From assembly GCA_020635905.1 (NCBI GenBank), contig JACJYV010000001.1, positions 1 through 64,000 of the forward strand: a stretch of DNA of 64,000 nucleotides, given 5' to 3'. The DNA is from Bacteroidia bacterium (GTDB lineage: Bacteria > Bacteroidota > Bacteroidia > J057 > JADKCL01). Below the pieces are notes generated by a model. It was not told where the DNA came from. It ran no database searches and was given only the letters and a program-made list of their open reading frames with translations. The position numbers and the translations under genes were made by a program. Below are positions 31,043 through 39,329 of this stretch, piece after piece; positions within the stretch are counted from its first letter, which is position 1; the number at the start of each line of letters is the position of its first letter.

Positions 31043-33816
31043 TCAGAAGCTACTTTCGAAGCCAGTTTCACCATGAAAATGATCACCACCCAGTCAGCCA
31101 CATTGCTGTAATTGACGGTGCCACCCCAGTTGGTGATGGCTCCCCATTTGCCCCGGGTTCCTCCCAGGTAGGCAATGGCGAAATTATAGATTTCGTCCCG
31201 CAAAGCCGTACGGAATGCTGGGGTGTCACCCGTAAAGGTGCCCCCTCTCAGGGTGCCCAGACCAATGGAACGGGCAAAGCTGGTGTAGCGTTTGGTGGCA
31301 CCGCCCGAAGTACTGGTATAGTAATCCAGCAGATTCTGGCTGAGTGATTTGGTCGGATCCATGGTGATGCTGTAGGAATCCACATTACCGGCCATGTCCA
31401 CATCCTCGGCATAGCTGGTATAAGTTGTGCTCAGCAGGGGATAATCCAGCTCTACCAGCCCCACCCAGTCACGGGGCGCCACGGCCACGTATTCCGTCAC
31501 CACACTGCCCAGGTCGCCCACATAGGTGGCCGCCTCCTGGTTGGAGCGCAGATTCACCAGTCCGCCCGCATAGCTGAGGCTGGCGGGGTGATTGGCCGCA
31601 TCCAGACCAGTCAGCAGGTGTCCCACGTCCACCGTGGTGCCGTTGATGGCGATTTCCTTGTGAGCCGTGATGTAAGCCGCGGCTCCAGCCTCGGTGCTGC
31701 CGGCCACCAACCAACTGGGCGGAAAGCCCTGGGCCGCGGCCCCGGCAATGATGGTATTCCACCCACCCGAGTTGTAGTACAGTTTCCGGAAAGCGGTAAT
31801 GGTCTGGTTCAGCGAGAATCCATCTGCCGAAGCGGCAGCCTCCAGGCCCTGAAGCTGAAGCATATACTGATCGAAATCTGCCCCTGCCCCGGTCGGGGCA
31901 GGCGGGCCCATAAATTGACGCTGGGCCACCGATTTTTGTTGCTGCACTGCCGCATTCTCACCCTGACTGGTCTCCTGACCACTTTCACGGGCTCCCAACT
32001 GCAGGGCTTTGGCACCCATCACATCCGCCTCTGTCTCCAGACCCCGATCGTCATTGACCGGCATACCGCCTGCCTCGGTGGTGGGCTTCACCCGACCCTG
32101 CTTTTGCTGCACAATGTGCCAGGCTTCGTGGGGCAGGTGTTTCTCCTGGCCCGGCCCGATATGGATATCCGTACCCTGGGCATAGGCCAAAGCCTGCACC
32201 TGTGCGGGTTTATTCGAATTATAATGAACCGTCACCCCATCCATGGAGATTCCGGAAAGTTCCTCTACGCCTGCTTTCAGGTTATTGGGCAACCCGGTAC
32301 GGTTGGGATTGCCGTTACCACTTTCAGTGCCAGCCTGCATTTGAGCGGGAGTCGCTTCCTTGCGGGTCACGGGGGCTTCTCCCCCTTCGGTGCCAGTCGT
32401 CTCTGCCGGAGCAGGAGCAGGAGCAGGAGCAGGACTGTGATGTTTGGTTCCGAGGTCGAAGTGGTGCACGTCGCCATTGGAGCGGCCGCTGAATTCGCAG
32501 GCACCCCAGCGCAGGTCGCCAATATCCATCATGGCCACCACAAAGTGCTCAGGCATGTGCAGGAAGCCGTTGGCAGGATTTCGGGTACGTCCGGGTGTGG
32601 TGGACGGATTACCGTACTGCATGGGTTTGCGTACAATCTCATAGTCGCGCAGAATGCGGATATATTGCTCGCGGGCAGTGAGGGAGTAAGCAGGGTGAGT
32701 GGCCTGCCACTCGGCCCCGTCCATCACGGCCTGGATATTGGCCACGGCCACAGTTTCTTCCAGACGCTCACCGACCGGGATAGCCGAAAGCAGGGTGGCT
32801 TCATCCGCAGTTTCGGGATTGGCAACGGGCACCCGGTTAACATCGGTATGCGCATTGCTGAAACCCAGACTGAGATAGACGCTGAGGGCGTCAGAAGCTG
32901 CCCGAAAGCGGCGGTAGGTATCGGTGGCGCTTTCGCCATCCACCCGGTTGTGCACCTCTGCCGTCTCAGGTGCGGTGGGATCCAGACGGATGAAGGCCAC
33001 CGCGCGGTCATACACTTCAACCGCAGGTTGGCGCAGGGCCCGGGTGGCGGAAGTGGCCCCTCCCTGTTCGCCACCGTAGGTGGTGGTGCCGTCTTCCGTG
33101 GTGCGGGTGGCTATATAAGGTTGATTATCGTAATTGACGTCCACGGCCCGGCCTGTGCCGTGCAGGCTGGTCGTTTCACGCCAGCCTTTGATGCTTACTA
33201 TTCCGGCATAAGCTGCCAGACTGGCCGGACGATCGGGATCGGTGGCTGGAATGGCGTCGTACTGGCGTTGCAATTCGGCTTCCACATTGGTGAGGCGGGT
33301 ACGCATCTCGGGATTCACGCCCCGGCTGGCCGGGATACTGATGCCGAGAAAGGTGTGGCTCCCTACATCAGCGGGCCGCACAAACTGGGCAATATCAGCT
33401 TCTTTTTGTAACGCATCCACCTTTTGCTGCATGGCGCCTGCGGCCACACAAGATTCGCAGCCGCATCCGTCGTCGTGGCCCATTTTCTGGGTCACTTTGG
33501 CCTTCAGCTGGGTGCTTTCTTCCTCCTCTTCCTTCAGTTGGAAGGGGGAATTACTCCCGTTATGATTGGATTGACCTCCATTCCCGGGATTTTCGGGAGC
33601 TTCTCCGCCAACGGAAAAGGCTTTTTTCTGGGTGGGTCCTTCTGAACTTATCTCTTTTTCCTCTGTTTCTCTTTTTTCCTGAAGGGGCTCTGCGACCAGT
33701 TGGGCGGCGGGGGGAGCCATAACCGGGGTCAATTCCGGGGGATTATTCAGATAATTTATCCCTTTATTTTGCCTGGTCTCGAGTTCAGGCGAATGCGTTC
33801 GGGTGCGTATGGCCAT
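31039..33816 (-). CDS. DUF4157 (eCIS-core) protein with an M15-like peptidase domain
   Basis: 925 residues from the ATG at 33816; the frame open to 33852 starts inside a promoter-like box. Layout: a disordered leader (1-110) with a Cys cluster GCGCESC (about 117-123); an M15/VanY-like D,D-peptidase domain (about 165-455) with S217-L-H219-x2-G-x-A-x-D226 in SLHGTGRAVD and a late DVHHFDL (H451/H452) as zinc ligands; a Pro/Ala linker (PAPAPAPAPAE); the eCIS core (about 506-600) with GLPNNLKAG and HEAWH at 563-567 and GLETEAD; then an unrecognised C-terminal domain (about 645-925) with VDVGHLLTGLDA. The peptidase ahead of the eCIS core is unusual, as cargo domains normally follow it. Expected targets are peptidoglycan stem peptides. 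Codes a coupled lipoprotein next to it. Confidence 0.85.
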   Translation of the reverse strand: MAIRTRTHSPELETRQNKGINYLNNPPELTPVMAPPAAQLVAEPLQEKRETEEKEISSEGPTQKKAFSVGGEAPENPGNGGQSNHNGSNSPFQLKEEEEESTQLKAKVTQKMGHDDGCGCESCVAAGAMQQKVDALQKEADIAQFVRPADVGSHTFLGISIPASRGVNPEMRTRLTNVEAELQRQYDAIPATDPDRPASLAAYAGIVSIKGWRETTSLHGTGRAVDVNYDNQPYIATRTTEDGTTTYGGEQGGATSATRALRQPAVEVYDRAVAFIRLDPTAPETAEVHNRVDGESATDTYRRFRAASDALSVYLSLGFSNAHTDVNRVPVANPETADEATLLSAIPVGERLEETVAVANIQAVMDGAEWQATHPAYSLTAREQYIRILRDYEIVRKPMQYGNPSTTPGRTRNPANGFLHMPEHFVVAMMDIGDLRWGACEFSGRSNGDVHHFDLGTKHHSPAPAPAPAPAETTGTEGGEAPVTRKEATPAQMQAGTESGNGNPNRTGLPNNLKAGVEELSGISMDGVTVHYNSNKPAQVQALAYAQGTDIHIGPGQEKHLPHEAWHIVQQKQGRVKPTTEAGGMPVNDDRGLETEADVMGAKALQLGARESGQETSQGENAAVQQQKSVAQRQFMGPPAPTGAGADFDQYMLQLQGLEAAASADGFSLNQTITAFRKLYYNSGGWNTIIAGAAAQGFPPSWLVAGSTEAGAAAYITAHKEIAINGTTVDVGHLLTGLDAANHPASLSYAGGLVNLRSNQEAATYVGDLGSVVTEYVAVAPRDWVGLVELDYPLLSTTYTSYAEDVDMAGNVDSYSITMDPTKSLSQNLLDYYTSTSGGATKRYTSFARSIGLGTLRGGTFTGDTPAFRTALRDEIYNFAIAYLGGTRGKWGAITNWGGTVNYSNVADWVVIIFMVKLASKVASE

Positions 33817-33849
33817 TTTGAAATGATTTGGGGTGCAACAAACAACCCT

Positions 33850-33856
33850 CAAATTA
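33850..33856 (-). promoter_or_regulatory. Promoter-like box upstream of the M15-DUF4157 gene
   Basis: Minus strand TAATTTG, one base short of TAnnTTTG, with TTTG 24 bases upstream. The longer frame's TTG start at 33852 falls inside it, so translation start is placed at 33816. Confidence 0.35.
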
Positions 33857-33973
33857 TGCTTATTTCCTTAATTTGACAAAGAACCTGCCTCAAGGTTATC
33901 CACCAGTTATGCGCCCCATTTCAATATTCACCATTTAAAGCTAAATTCAGGCACATTTATCCGGCATAAACCC

Positions 33974-34276
33974 ATGATCACTTTGGTTCAATTTATCTAC
34001 CTGCACCCCGGAAAAGAGGAGATTTTCCATCAGTTTGAAGATATCGCTATCCCTCTGATGGAAAAATACGGCGGCTGCATGATCCACAGGATCCGCCCTG
34101 ATCAGGATGCATTTATTGAGGGGGAAAACGACCGCCCTTACGAAGTTCATTACATGTCTTTTCCTTCGGATGCCGATTTGAATGCCTTTCTTAAGGACGA
34201 ATCAAGGAAGCAGTGCCTGCACCTGAAGGATGCATCAGTGAGGAGGTCGGTGCTGCTGAGGTCTCAGGAGGCTTGA
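33974..34276 (+). CDS. DUF1330-like small dimeric alpha/beta-barrel protein
   Basis: 100 residues. Pattern of the dimeric alpha+beta (ferredoxin-like) barrel: strand ITLVQFIYLH, helix KEEIFHQFEDIAIPLMEKYGG, strands CMIHRIRPD and YEVHYMSFPSD, helix ADLNAFLKDE. DUF1330 and antibiotic-biosynthesis-monooxygenase members share this. No known catalytic residues. Cytoplasmic. It is transcribed divergently from the M15-DUF4157 gene across a 157-bp gap. Confidence 0.7.
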   Translation: MITLVQFIYLHPGKEEIFHQFEDIAIPLMEKYGGCMIHRIRPDQDAFIEGENDRPYEVHYMSFPSDADLNAFLKDESRKQCLHLKDASVRRSVLLRSQEA

Positions 34277-34560
34277 GGGTGAATTTTCTCCAAATCAAAA
34301 CGGGTTGGATAATTTGACCGCGCTGCGGTCAACCCACCATTGATGCAATAATTGTAAGGCTGTAAGCCATTGAAATTGAGCCCGAAGGGCCATAATTTGA
34401 CCCCAGCGGGGCGGCACCCGCTGGCAGCGCCCAGGACGCGTACCGCTGATCCTTACCCTCATCAACCTCTACCCTCTGGGCACGTAAGGATTTCCGGGAA
34501 TTTGGTTGCTGGCGGCCATTCCCCATCTTAATTTCATACCCAACAAAAACCTTGACTAAA
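34277..34560. other. Intergenic region with hairpin
   Basis: 284 bp. Contains a hairpin TTGACCGC-GCT-GCGGTCAA (34314-34332) followed by AACCC with no U-run, and a GC-rich segment with short palindromic pieces (GGCCATAATTTGACCCC, GCGGGGCGGC). A similar CACTGCGGTC piece appears near 37206. No gene. Confidence 0.5.
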
Positions 34561-37080
34561 ATGCAAAAACTCACTCTCCTCTTTCTCATTCTCCTGGGCT
34601 CCATTTCTTCGTTGCAGGCCAACGATTATTTTTGGGTAGGCGGCGGGGGCAATTGGTCTGATTACGCAAATCACTGGGCCACCACCTCTGGTGGCAGCAG
34701 TTTTCATACGGCTGTGCCCGGCCCGGGGGACGACGTGTATTTCGATGCCAATTCATTCAGCGCCGCCGGCCAAAAGGTAATCCTGGATGTGGTCACCCAA
34801 TGCCGTGACCTGAACTGGACTGGTGCCACTCATACGCCAATTCTGGAGCCTTCTCTTTCGAGCAGCCTGCTGGAATGCAATATTTACGGTTCAGTGACCC
34901 TAATCCCCGCCATGATTCTCAACCTGAATAATGTTAATTCACAGGAATTTATTTTCCACGGCACCGGAACTCATTCCCTTACCTTTGCCAACCACAATCT
35001 GACCGCTTTTGGTGGTGCATTTACAGAACTGATTTTTACCGGAAACGGCACCTATACCCTGATGGATACGGTGAAGGCCGGAACGGTGAATCTGGAAAAC
35101 GGCACTCTGAATACCAACGACCAGTATCTCGACCTGATGAATTTCTTTTCCTGGACCAATTTTACCCGCACCCTCAACCTGGGAAACTCGACGGTAAAAG
35201 TTCGTTCGGGAAGTGTTCAGATCGGGAGCAATGCCTTTACCCTAATCCCGGGCACCTCCACCTTTGACCTGCATTCCGCCCAGTTTGATGGTGGAGGAAT
35301 GACCTATTATGATCTTCACCTGCATGCCCCGACCGGATCCTGGGGAGATATTTATGCGCAAAACACCTTTCACAACCTGATCTCGGACTGCCATAAGATG
35401 AGGATGTATGACAGTCAGACGGTAACCGATACATTCGAACTGGTTTTTACCGGCGGAACCCTTTCCATTTCCTCCGGCAAAACCCTTGATATCGGCGGGG
35501 AACTTATCATCAATGGTTCCTGCACAGGAAACAAGACCCTCCAATGTCTCAATCCCTCGGGACTTGCCACGGTTTCCAAGGCAGGGGGAACGGTAAATCT
35601 CAATTTTGTAAACCTCGAAAATGTACAGGCCGTGGGGGGAGCCACCTTCAATGCCAACGCCAGCATCCCGGTGGGTGTGACCACAGGCTGGAATATCTCC
35701 CAGAATGGCGGGGTAAATTACTACTGGATTGGAGGCAGCGGAAACTGGGAAGATTCCACCCGCTGGTCTTTTCTAAACTGCCGCGACGAGCCTTCCTACT
35801 GCCTGCCCACCCTCAATGACAACGTCTTTTTCGGGGAATGCAGTTTTCTGTGGCCCGGGCAGATCTTTGAGATAACGGGCCATGCCACTTGTCACGACCT
35901 TACCTGGGCCAATATTCACAATAACCCCACCTGGACAGGCTTTGGAGACCTGGATATCAGTGGGTCGCTGGTATTGGATACGGGCATGACCACGGATTTT
36001 AGTCAGGGGGTTCAGTTCAATATCAATTTTGTCTCCAACGATCCCGAAATCATCGACCCCAGGGGGCACCGCATGGCCGAGCCCACGGGGTCGGTTTTCG
36101 TAACCTTCGACGGAAACGGCTCCTGGGATCTGCTGGACAGCCTTTACACCTCCGAAATTTACCTCAATAAAGGGACCCTCCATACCAACGGCCACAACCT
36201 CCAGGCTCTTTTTCTCAACTCCTGGATTTTGCAACCCCGCAACCTCGATCTCGCTGATTCTGAGGTCAGACTATACCAGGGCATGCAACTCGATGACCAA
36301 AACCTGACTTGTGATGCGGATTCGGCCACCATTATTATGCAGGGGCATTCCAGTCTGTACATGGAAACTGGTGGGGTGAATTTCATGAAAATGATTGCCC
36401 GTGGCGGCATTGGCTGGTCCTCGGCTGAATTTTATCCCTACGGGAGCACCATTGATACCTTTGTGGTGGAGGATACTTTTAAAATTACCCTGAACGACGA
36501 AATGACCATTCTGCATCAGGCCAATTTCCAGGGTCCGGGGCTCAGGCTTTTGTTTGGGACCAGTGCGGTGCTAAAATTACCCGGAGAAATCCATTTCAAC
36601 GGAAACCCCCAGCTATTGGTGAGCCTGAAATCCATCAACCCTCAGTTTCCGGGTGCAGTGTACCGCCCCACGGATTCTCTGTGCTTCGAGTATCTGGAGA
36701 TTGACCAGGTGCATGGTACGGGAAATGCTTATTGGGGAGCCGGATTGGGTTGTATGGACCTGGGCGGCAATACGGGCTGGCATTTTTCTCCCAACATTTC
36801 CTGCGCTGTCCTGGTCAGTGAGACGGAGGAGGCGTTGACAAACCCAATCCCGATAGTCTATCCCAATCCGGTTTACCAGGGAGAAAGCCTGCGAATTGAG
36901 TTTTCCCAACCCGGGGAGATAACCTGCGACCTCTATGATTTGAGTGGCAAATTATTGGGCGGGACGAAGTTCCACGGCAATTCTGGCAATCTATTCACCG
37001 CGGGACTGGCACGGGGCAGTTACCTGTTGAAAATAAGGGGAAGTCGCGGAGTAAGCGTACACAAGGTATTGGTGGAATGA
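34561..37080 (+). CDS. Large T9SS-exported surface protein with repeated G-NWSD domains
   Basis: 839 residues from the ATG at 34561; the longer frame starts with TTG three codons earlier. A signal peptide (MQKLTLLFLILLGSISSLQA) is followed by two homologous halves. Each opens with a YFWVGGGGNWSDYANHWATTSGG / YYWIGGSGNWEDSTRWSFLN block, a domain typical of Bacteroidota adhesin-like beta-helix proteins. Between them is beta-rich sequence with LNLGNSTVKV- and LDLADSEVRL-type strand repeats. A third, shorter strand region leads to a T9SS sorting domain (IVYPNPVYQGESLRIEF ... GSYLLKIRGSRGVSVHKVLVE). No enzyme motif seen. Likely an adhesin or matrix protein. Confidence 0.8.
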   Translation: MQKLTLLFLILLGSISSLQANDYFWVGGGGNWSDYANHWATTSGGSSFHTAVPGPGDDVYFDANSFSAAGQKVILDVVTQCRDLNWTGATHTPILEPSLSSSLLECNIYGSVTLIPAMILNLNNVNSQEFIFHGTGTHSLTFANHNLTAFGGAFTELIFTGNGTYTLMDTVKAGTVNLENGTLNTNDQYLDLMNFFSWTNFTRTLNLGNSTVKVRSGSVQIGSNAFTLIPGTSTFDLHSAQFDGGGMTYYDLHLHAPTGSWGDIYAQNTFHNLISDCHKMRMYDSQTVTDTFELVFTGGTLSISSGKTLDIGGELIINGSCTGNKTLQCLNPSGLATVSKAGGTVNLNFVNLENVQAVGGATFNANASIPVGVTTGWNISQNGGVNYYWIGGSGNWEDSTRWSFLNCRDEPSYCLPTLNDNVFFGECSFLWPGQIFEITGHATCHDLTWANIHNNPTWTGFGDLDISGSLVLDTGMTTDFSQGVQFNINFVSNDPEIIDPRGHRMAEPTGSVFVTFDGNGSWDLLDSLYTSEIYLNKGTLHTNGHNLQALFLNSWILQPRNLDLADSEVRLYQGMQLDDQNLTCDADSATIIMQGHSSLYMETGGVNFMKMIARGGIGWSSAEFYPYGSTIDTFVVEDTFKITLNDEMTILHQANFQGPGLRLLFGTSAVLKLPGEIHFNGNPQLLVSLKSINPQFPGAVYRPTDSLCFEYLEIDQVHGTGNAYWGAGLGCMDLGGNTGWHFSPNISCAVLVSETEEALTNPIPIVYPNPVYQGESLRIEFSQPGEITCDLYDLSGKLLGGTKFHGNSGNLFTAGLARGSYLLKIRGSRGVSVHKVLVE

Positions 37081-37222
37081 CCTGGAGGACCGATTAGTGT
37101 GATTGTCAAAGGGGGAATAAATCATCCTGTGATACCCCGGACCTTTTCGGCAACCTGAGTTGATCGAAAGGGTGAATATTCCAAACGGGTTGGGTAATGC
37201 GCCTGCACTGCGGTCGTTCCCC

Positions 37223-37849
37223 TCAACGACTTACCTTACGGATCACCTTCTCAACCCGTTTGCGTTTGGATTCCTTGTCCAGATCGGGCAGACGGGTGGT
37301 CAGGGCCTTCACAAAGCGGTCCTTATTGCCGTTGTTGATCACGGCGACTGCCTTTTCCGCATAGAGGGGCAACTGATTGGGCAGGCTTTTCAGCAATTGT
37401 TCAAGCAGCAGGGCAAAGGTATTTTCGGCGTAGGCAGGATCACGCCCCAGATCAATCAGAATGTACATGCCGTAATCTTTGGTGATTACCGAGCCTCGCT
37501 CCATGGCCGCAATTATCCCCGGCAGAATGTTATAAATGGCCCCCGGGTTGGCTGCAATGATGCTGTGCAAGGCAGTCATGGCGCCCCATTGCAGACGGTT
37601 GTTTTTGCTGCTCAGCAGATCCGCGAAGGTGGAAACCTGGTCCGCAATCAGGCCCGGGGCCAGGGCCCCAACCTCGTAAAGCACCTTAATGCAATCGTGC
37701 TGAATATCCTTGCTTTTGTGGGAGAGATGGCTCACCAGTTCCAGCACCGCAACTTTGTCCTGGTGGAGCGCAATTTGCCGGGCCAGTTCCTGATTGGGCA
37801 CTTCGTCGCGGCGATTCAGGGAGGAGGCCAATTGGGGAATCACACTCAT
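37223..37849 (-). CDS. HEAT-repeat-like protein
   Basis: 208 residues, almost entirely helical, with paired helices in the HEAT/armadillo pattern, e.g. LELVSHLSHKSKDIQHDCIKVLYEVG, FADLLSSKNNRLQWGAMTALHSI, ILPGIIAAMERGSVITKDYGMYILIDLG. About five repeats. The basic C-terminal tail (KESKRKRVEKVIRKVSR) suggests nucleic-acid or acidic-protein contact. No signal peptide. Probably a cytoplasmic scaffold; no specific partner is visible. Confidence 0.65.
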   Translation of the reverse strand: MSVIPQLASSLNRRDEVPNQELARQIALHQDKVAVLELVSHLSHKSKDIQHDCIKVLYEVGALAPGLIADQVSTFADLLSSKNNRLQWGAMTALHSIIAANPGAIYNILPGIIAAMERGSVITKDYGMYILIDLGRDPAYAENTFALLLEQLLKSLPNQLPLYAEKAVAVINNGNKDRFVKALTTRLPDLDKESKRKRVEKVIRKVSR

Positions 37850-38051
37850 GTTGATTGGTAATAATAAGGTTGAAGGTACGAAATCCTGAGCGGGTGAGAA
37901 ATTTAGTGATATGGTGATCAGGAGACAAACAATTGCTCAATAAACCTGACCTGCCCACCCGGGAATCGCAAAAATTGTTTTGCTGGAAGCCCAAATACGG
38001 TTTGGCACGTAAGCCAATCAGGTAGTATGTTGCACATAAATCAATCTCTGC

Positions 38052-39284
38052 ATGAAACTTTCAGCTTCCCTCAAGTCCATTTTGCCCGGCATCTTCCTGA
38101 TCGGTTTCAATATCGGCACAGGGAGCGTGACGGCCATGGCCAAGGCGGGGGCAGATTACGGGATGTCGCTCCTCTGGGCGCTGGCGATCTCCTGCCTGAT
38201 CACCTTTTTCCTGATCTGGTTGTACGGCAAGTTTACCATGGTGACCGGCGATACCGCTCTTTTTGCCTTCCGCAAGCACATTCATCCCGCCCTGGGTTGG
38301 TTTTTTATCCTGGCCCTCACTATCAATGTTTCGGGCGGAATCATGGGAGTCATGGGCATTGTGGCCGAGGTGCTGCATGTCTGGTCCAAAACCTGGATGG
38401 AGGGGGGCATTTCGCCCCTGGCCTGGGCGGCCCTGATCTCAGGGTCCATTTATGCCCTGTTTTGGGTGGGCTCCTACCGCTTTTTCGAAAAGGCCCTGGC
38501 CATCATGGTGGGGCTGATGGGACTGAGTTTTATGATCAATTTCATTCTGCTTACTCCTGCCCTGTCCGAAATGCTTTCCGGCCTGATTCCCCGCATGCCT
38601 GCAGTGGAAGCAGGCGGAGGCAGCGGAAGCTCTTTTCTGGTGGTGGCCGGCATGGTGGGCACCACGGTTTCCTCCATGATCTTCATCATCCGCACCACCC
38701 AGATCAGGGAAGAAGGCTGGACGCTCAAAGATTCCAGGCTGCAAAAGCGGGATGCGGGGATCAGCGCCCTGCTGATGTTTGTGATCAGTATGACCATCAT
38801 GTCAGCCGCGGTGGGAGCCCTGCACAGCCGGGGTCTCCGCCTGGAACACGCCAGCGATATGATCGGTCTGCTTGAACCCGTGGCCGGAACGGCCGGAGTG
38901 GCCATCTTCGTCCTCGGCCTGACTGCGGCCGGCATGTCCTCCCAGTTTCCCAATATCCTGCTGCTACCCTGGCTCCTCTGTGATTATTTCCAGATTGAGC
39001 GCAATATGAAGCAACCCCGTTTCCGGTTGATCGTGCTGGGCATGTCCCTTTTGTCTTTGGTGGTGCCCCTGTTTGGCGCCCGGCCTGTCCTGGTGATGAT
39101 TGCCTCACAAGCATTGGCCGCCATTATCCTGCCTGCCACAGTAGCTGCCATTTTCTGGCTTACCAACCAGAAAAAGGTCATGGGAGAGCATACCAATACC
39201 TGGAAGGAAAATCTGATCCTGGGAGGCATTCAGGTATTTGCCCTGCTGACTATGTTCTTTGGGCTGAAGGGGTTGGTGGAGTGA
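38052..39284 (+). CDS. Nramp-related divalent metal transporter
   Basis: 410 residues with about eleven membrane helices. The fold and spacing match the Nramp (SLC11) family: TM1 ILPGIFLIGFNIGTGSVTAMAKAGADYGMSLLW, TM6 region GMVGTTVSSMIFIIRTTQIREEGW. In canonical proton-coupled manganese/iron Nramps TM1 carries DPGN and TM6 carries MPH. Here these are replaced by NIGTG and a methionine-less segment without the histidine, so the substrate may differ (Mg or Al transporters of the same family also lack DPGN). Convergent with the TonB receptor at 39330, 45 bp apart, so the two do not share a transcript but may form an import route. Confidence 0.75.
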   Translation: MKLSASLKSILPGIFLIGFNIGTGSVTAMAKAGADYGMSLLWALAISCLITFFLIWLYGKFTMVTGDTALFAFRKHIHPALGWFFILALTINVSGGIMGVMGIVAEVLHVWSKTWMEGGISPLAWAALISGSIYALFWVGSYRFFEKALAIMVGLMGLSFMINFILLTPALSEMLSGLIPRMPAVEAGGGSGSSFLVVAGMVGTTVSSMIFIIRTTQIREEGWTLKDSRLQKRDAGISALLMFVISMTIMSAAVGALHSRGLRLEHASDMIGLLEPVAGTAGVAIFVLGLTAAGMSSQFPNILLLPWLLCDYFQIERNMKQPRFRLIVLGMSLLSLVVPLFGARPVLVMIASQALAAIILPATVAAIFWLTNQKKVMGEHTNTWKENLILGGIQVFALLTMFFGLKGLVE

Positions 39285-39286
39285 GA

Positions 39287-39315
39287 ACGGTTTGCGGTTT
39301 ACTGTTTACGGTTTG
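39287..39315. repeat. GTTTACGG-type repeat tract
   Basis: Degenerate CGGTTTGCGGTTTACTGTTTACGGTTT units between the convergent transporter and receptor genes. Confidence 0.6.
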
Positions 39316-39329
39316 GGAACGCTGGCCCC

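Noticed and set aside
31588..33411. A 607-codon open frame on the + strand antisense to the M15-DUF4157 gene
   Set aside because: It runs entirely opposite the real gene, has no recognisable domain and has a composition expected from reverse-complement reading of a GC-rich gene.
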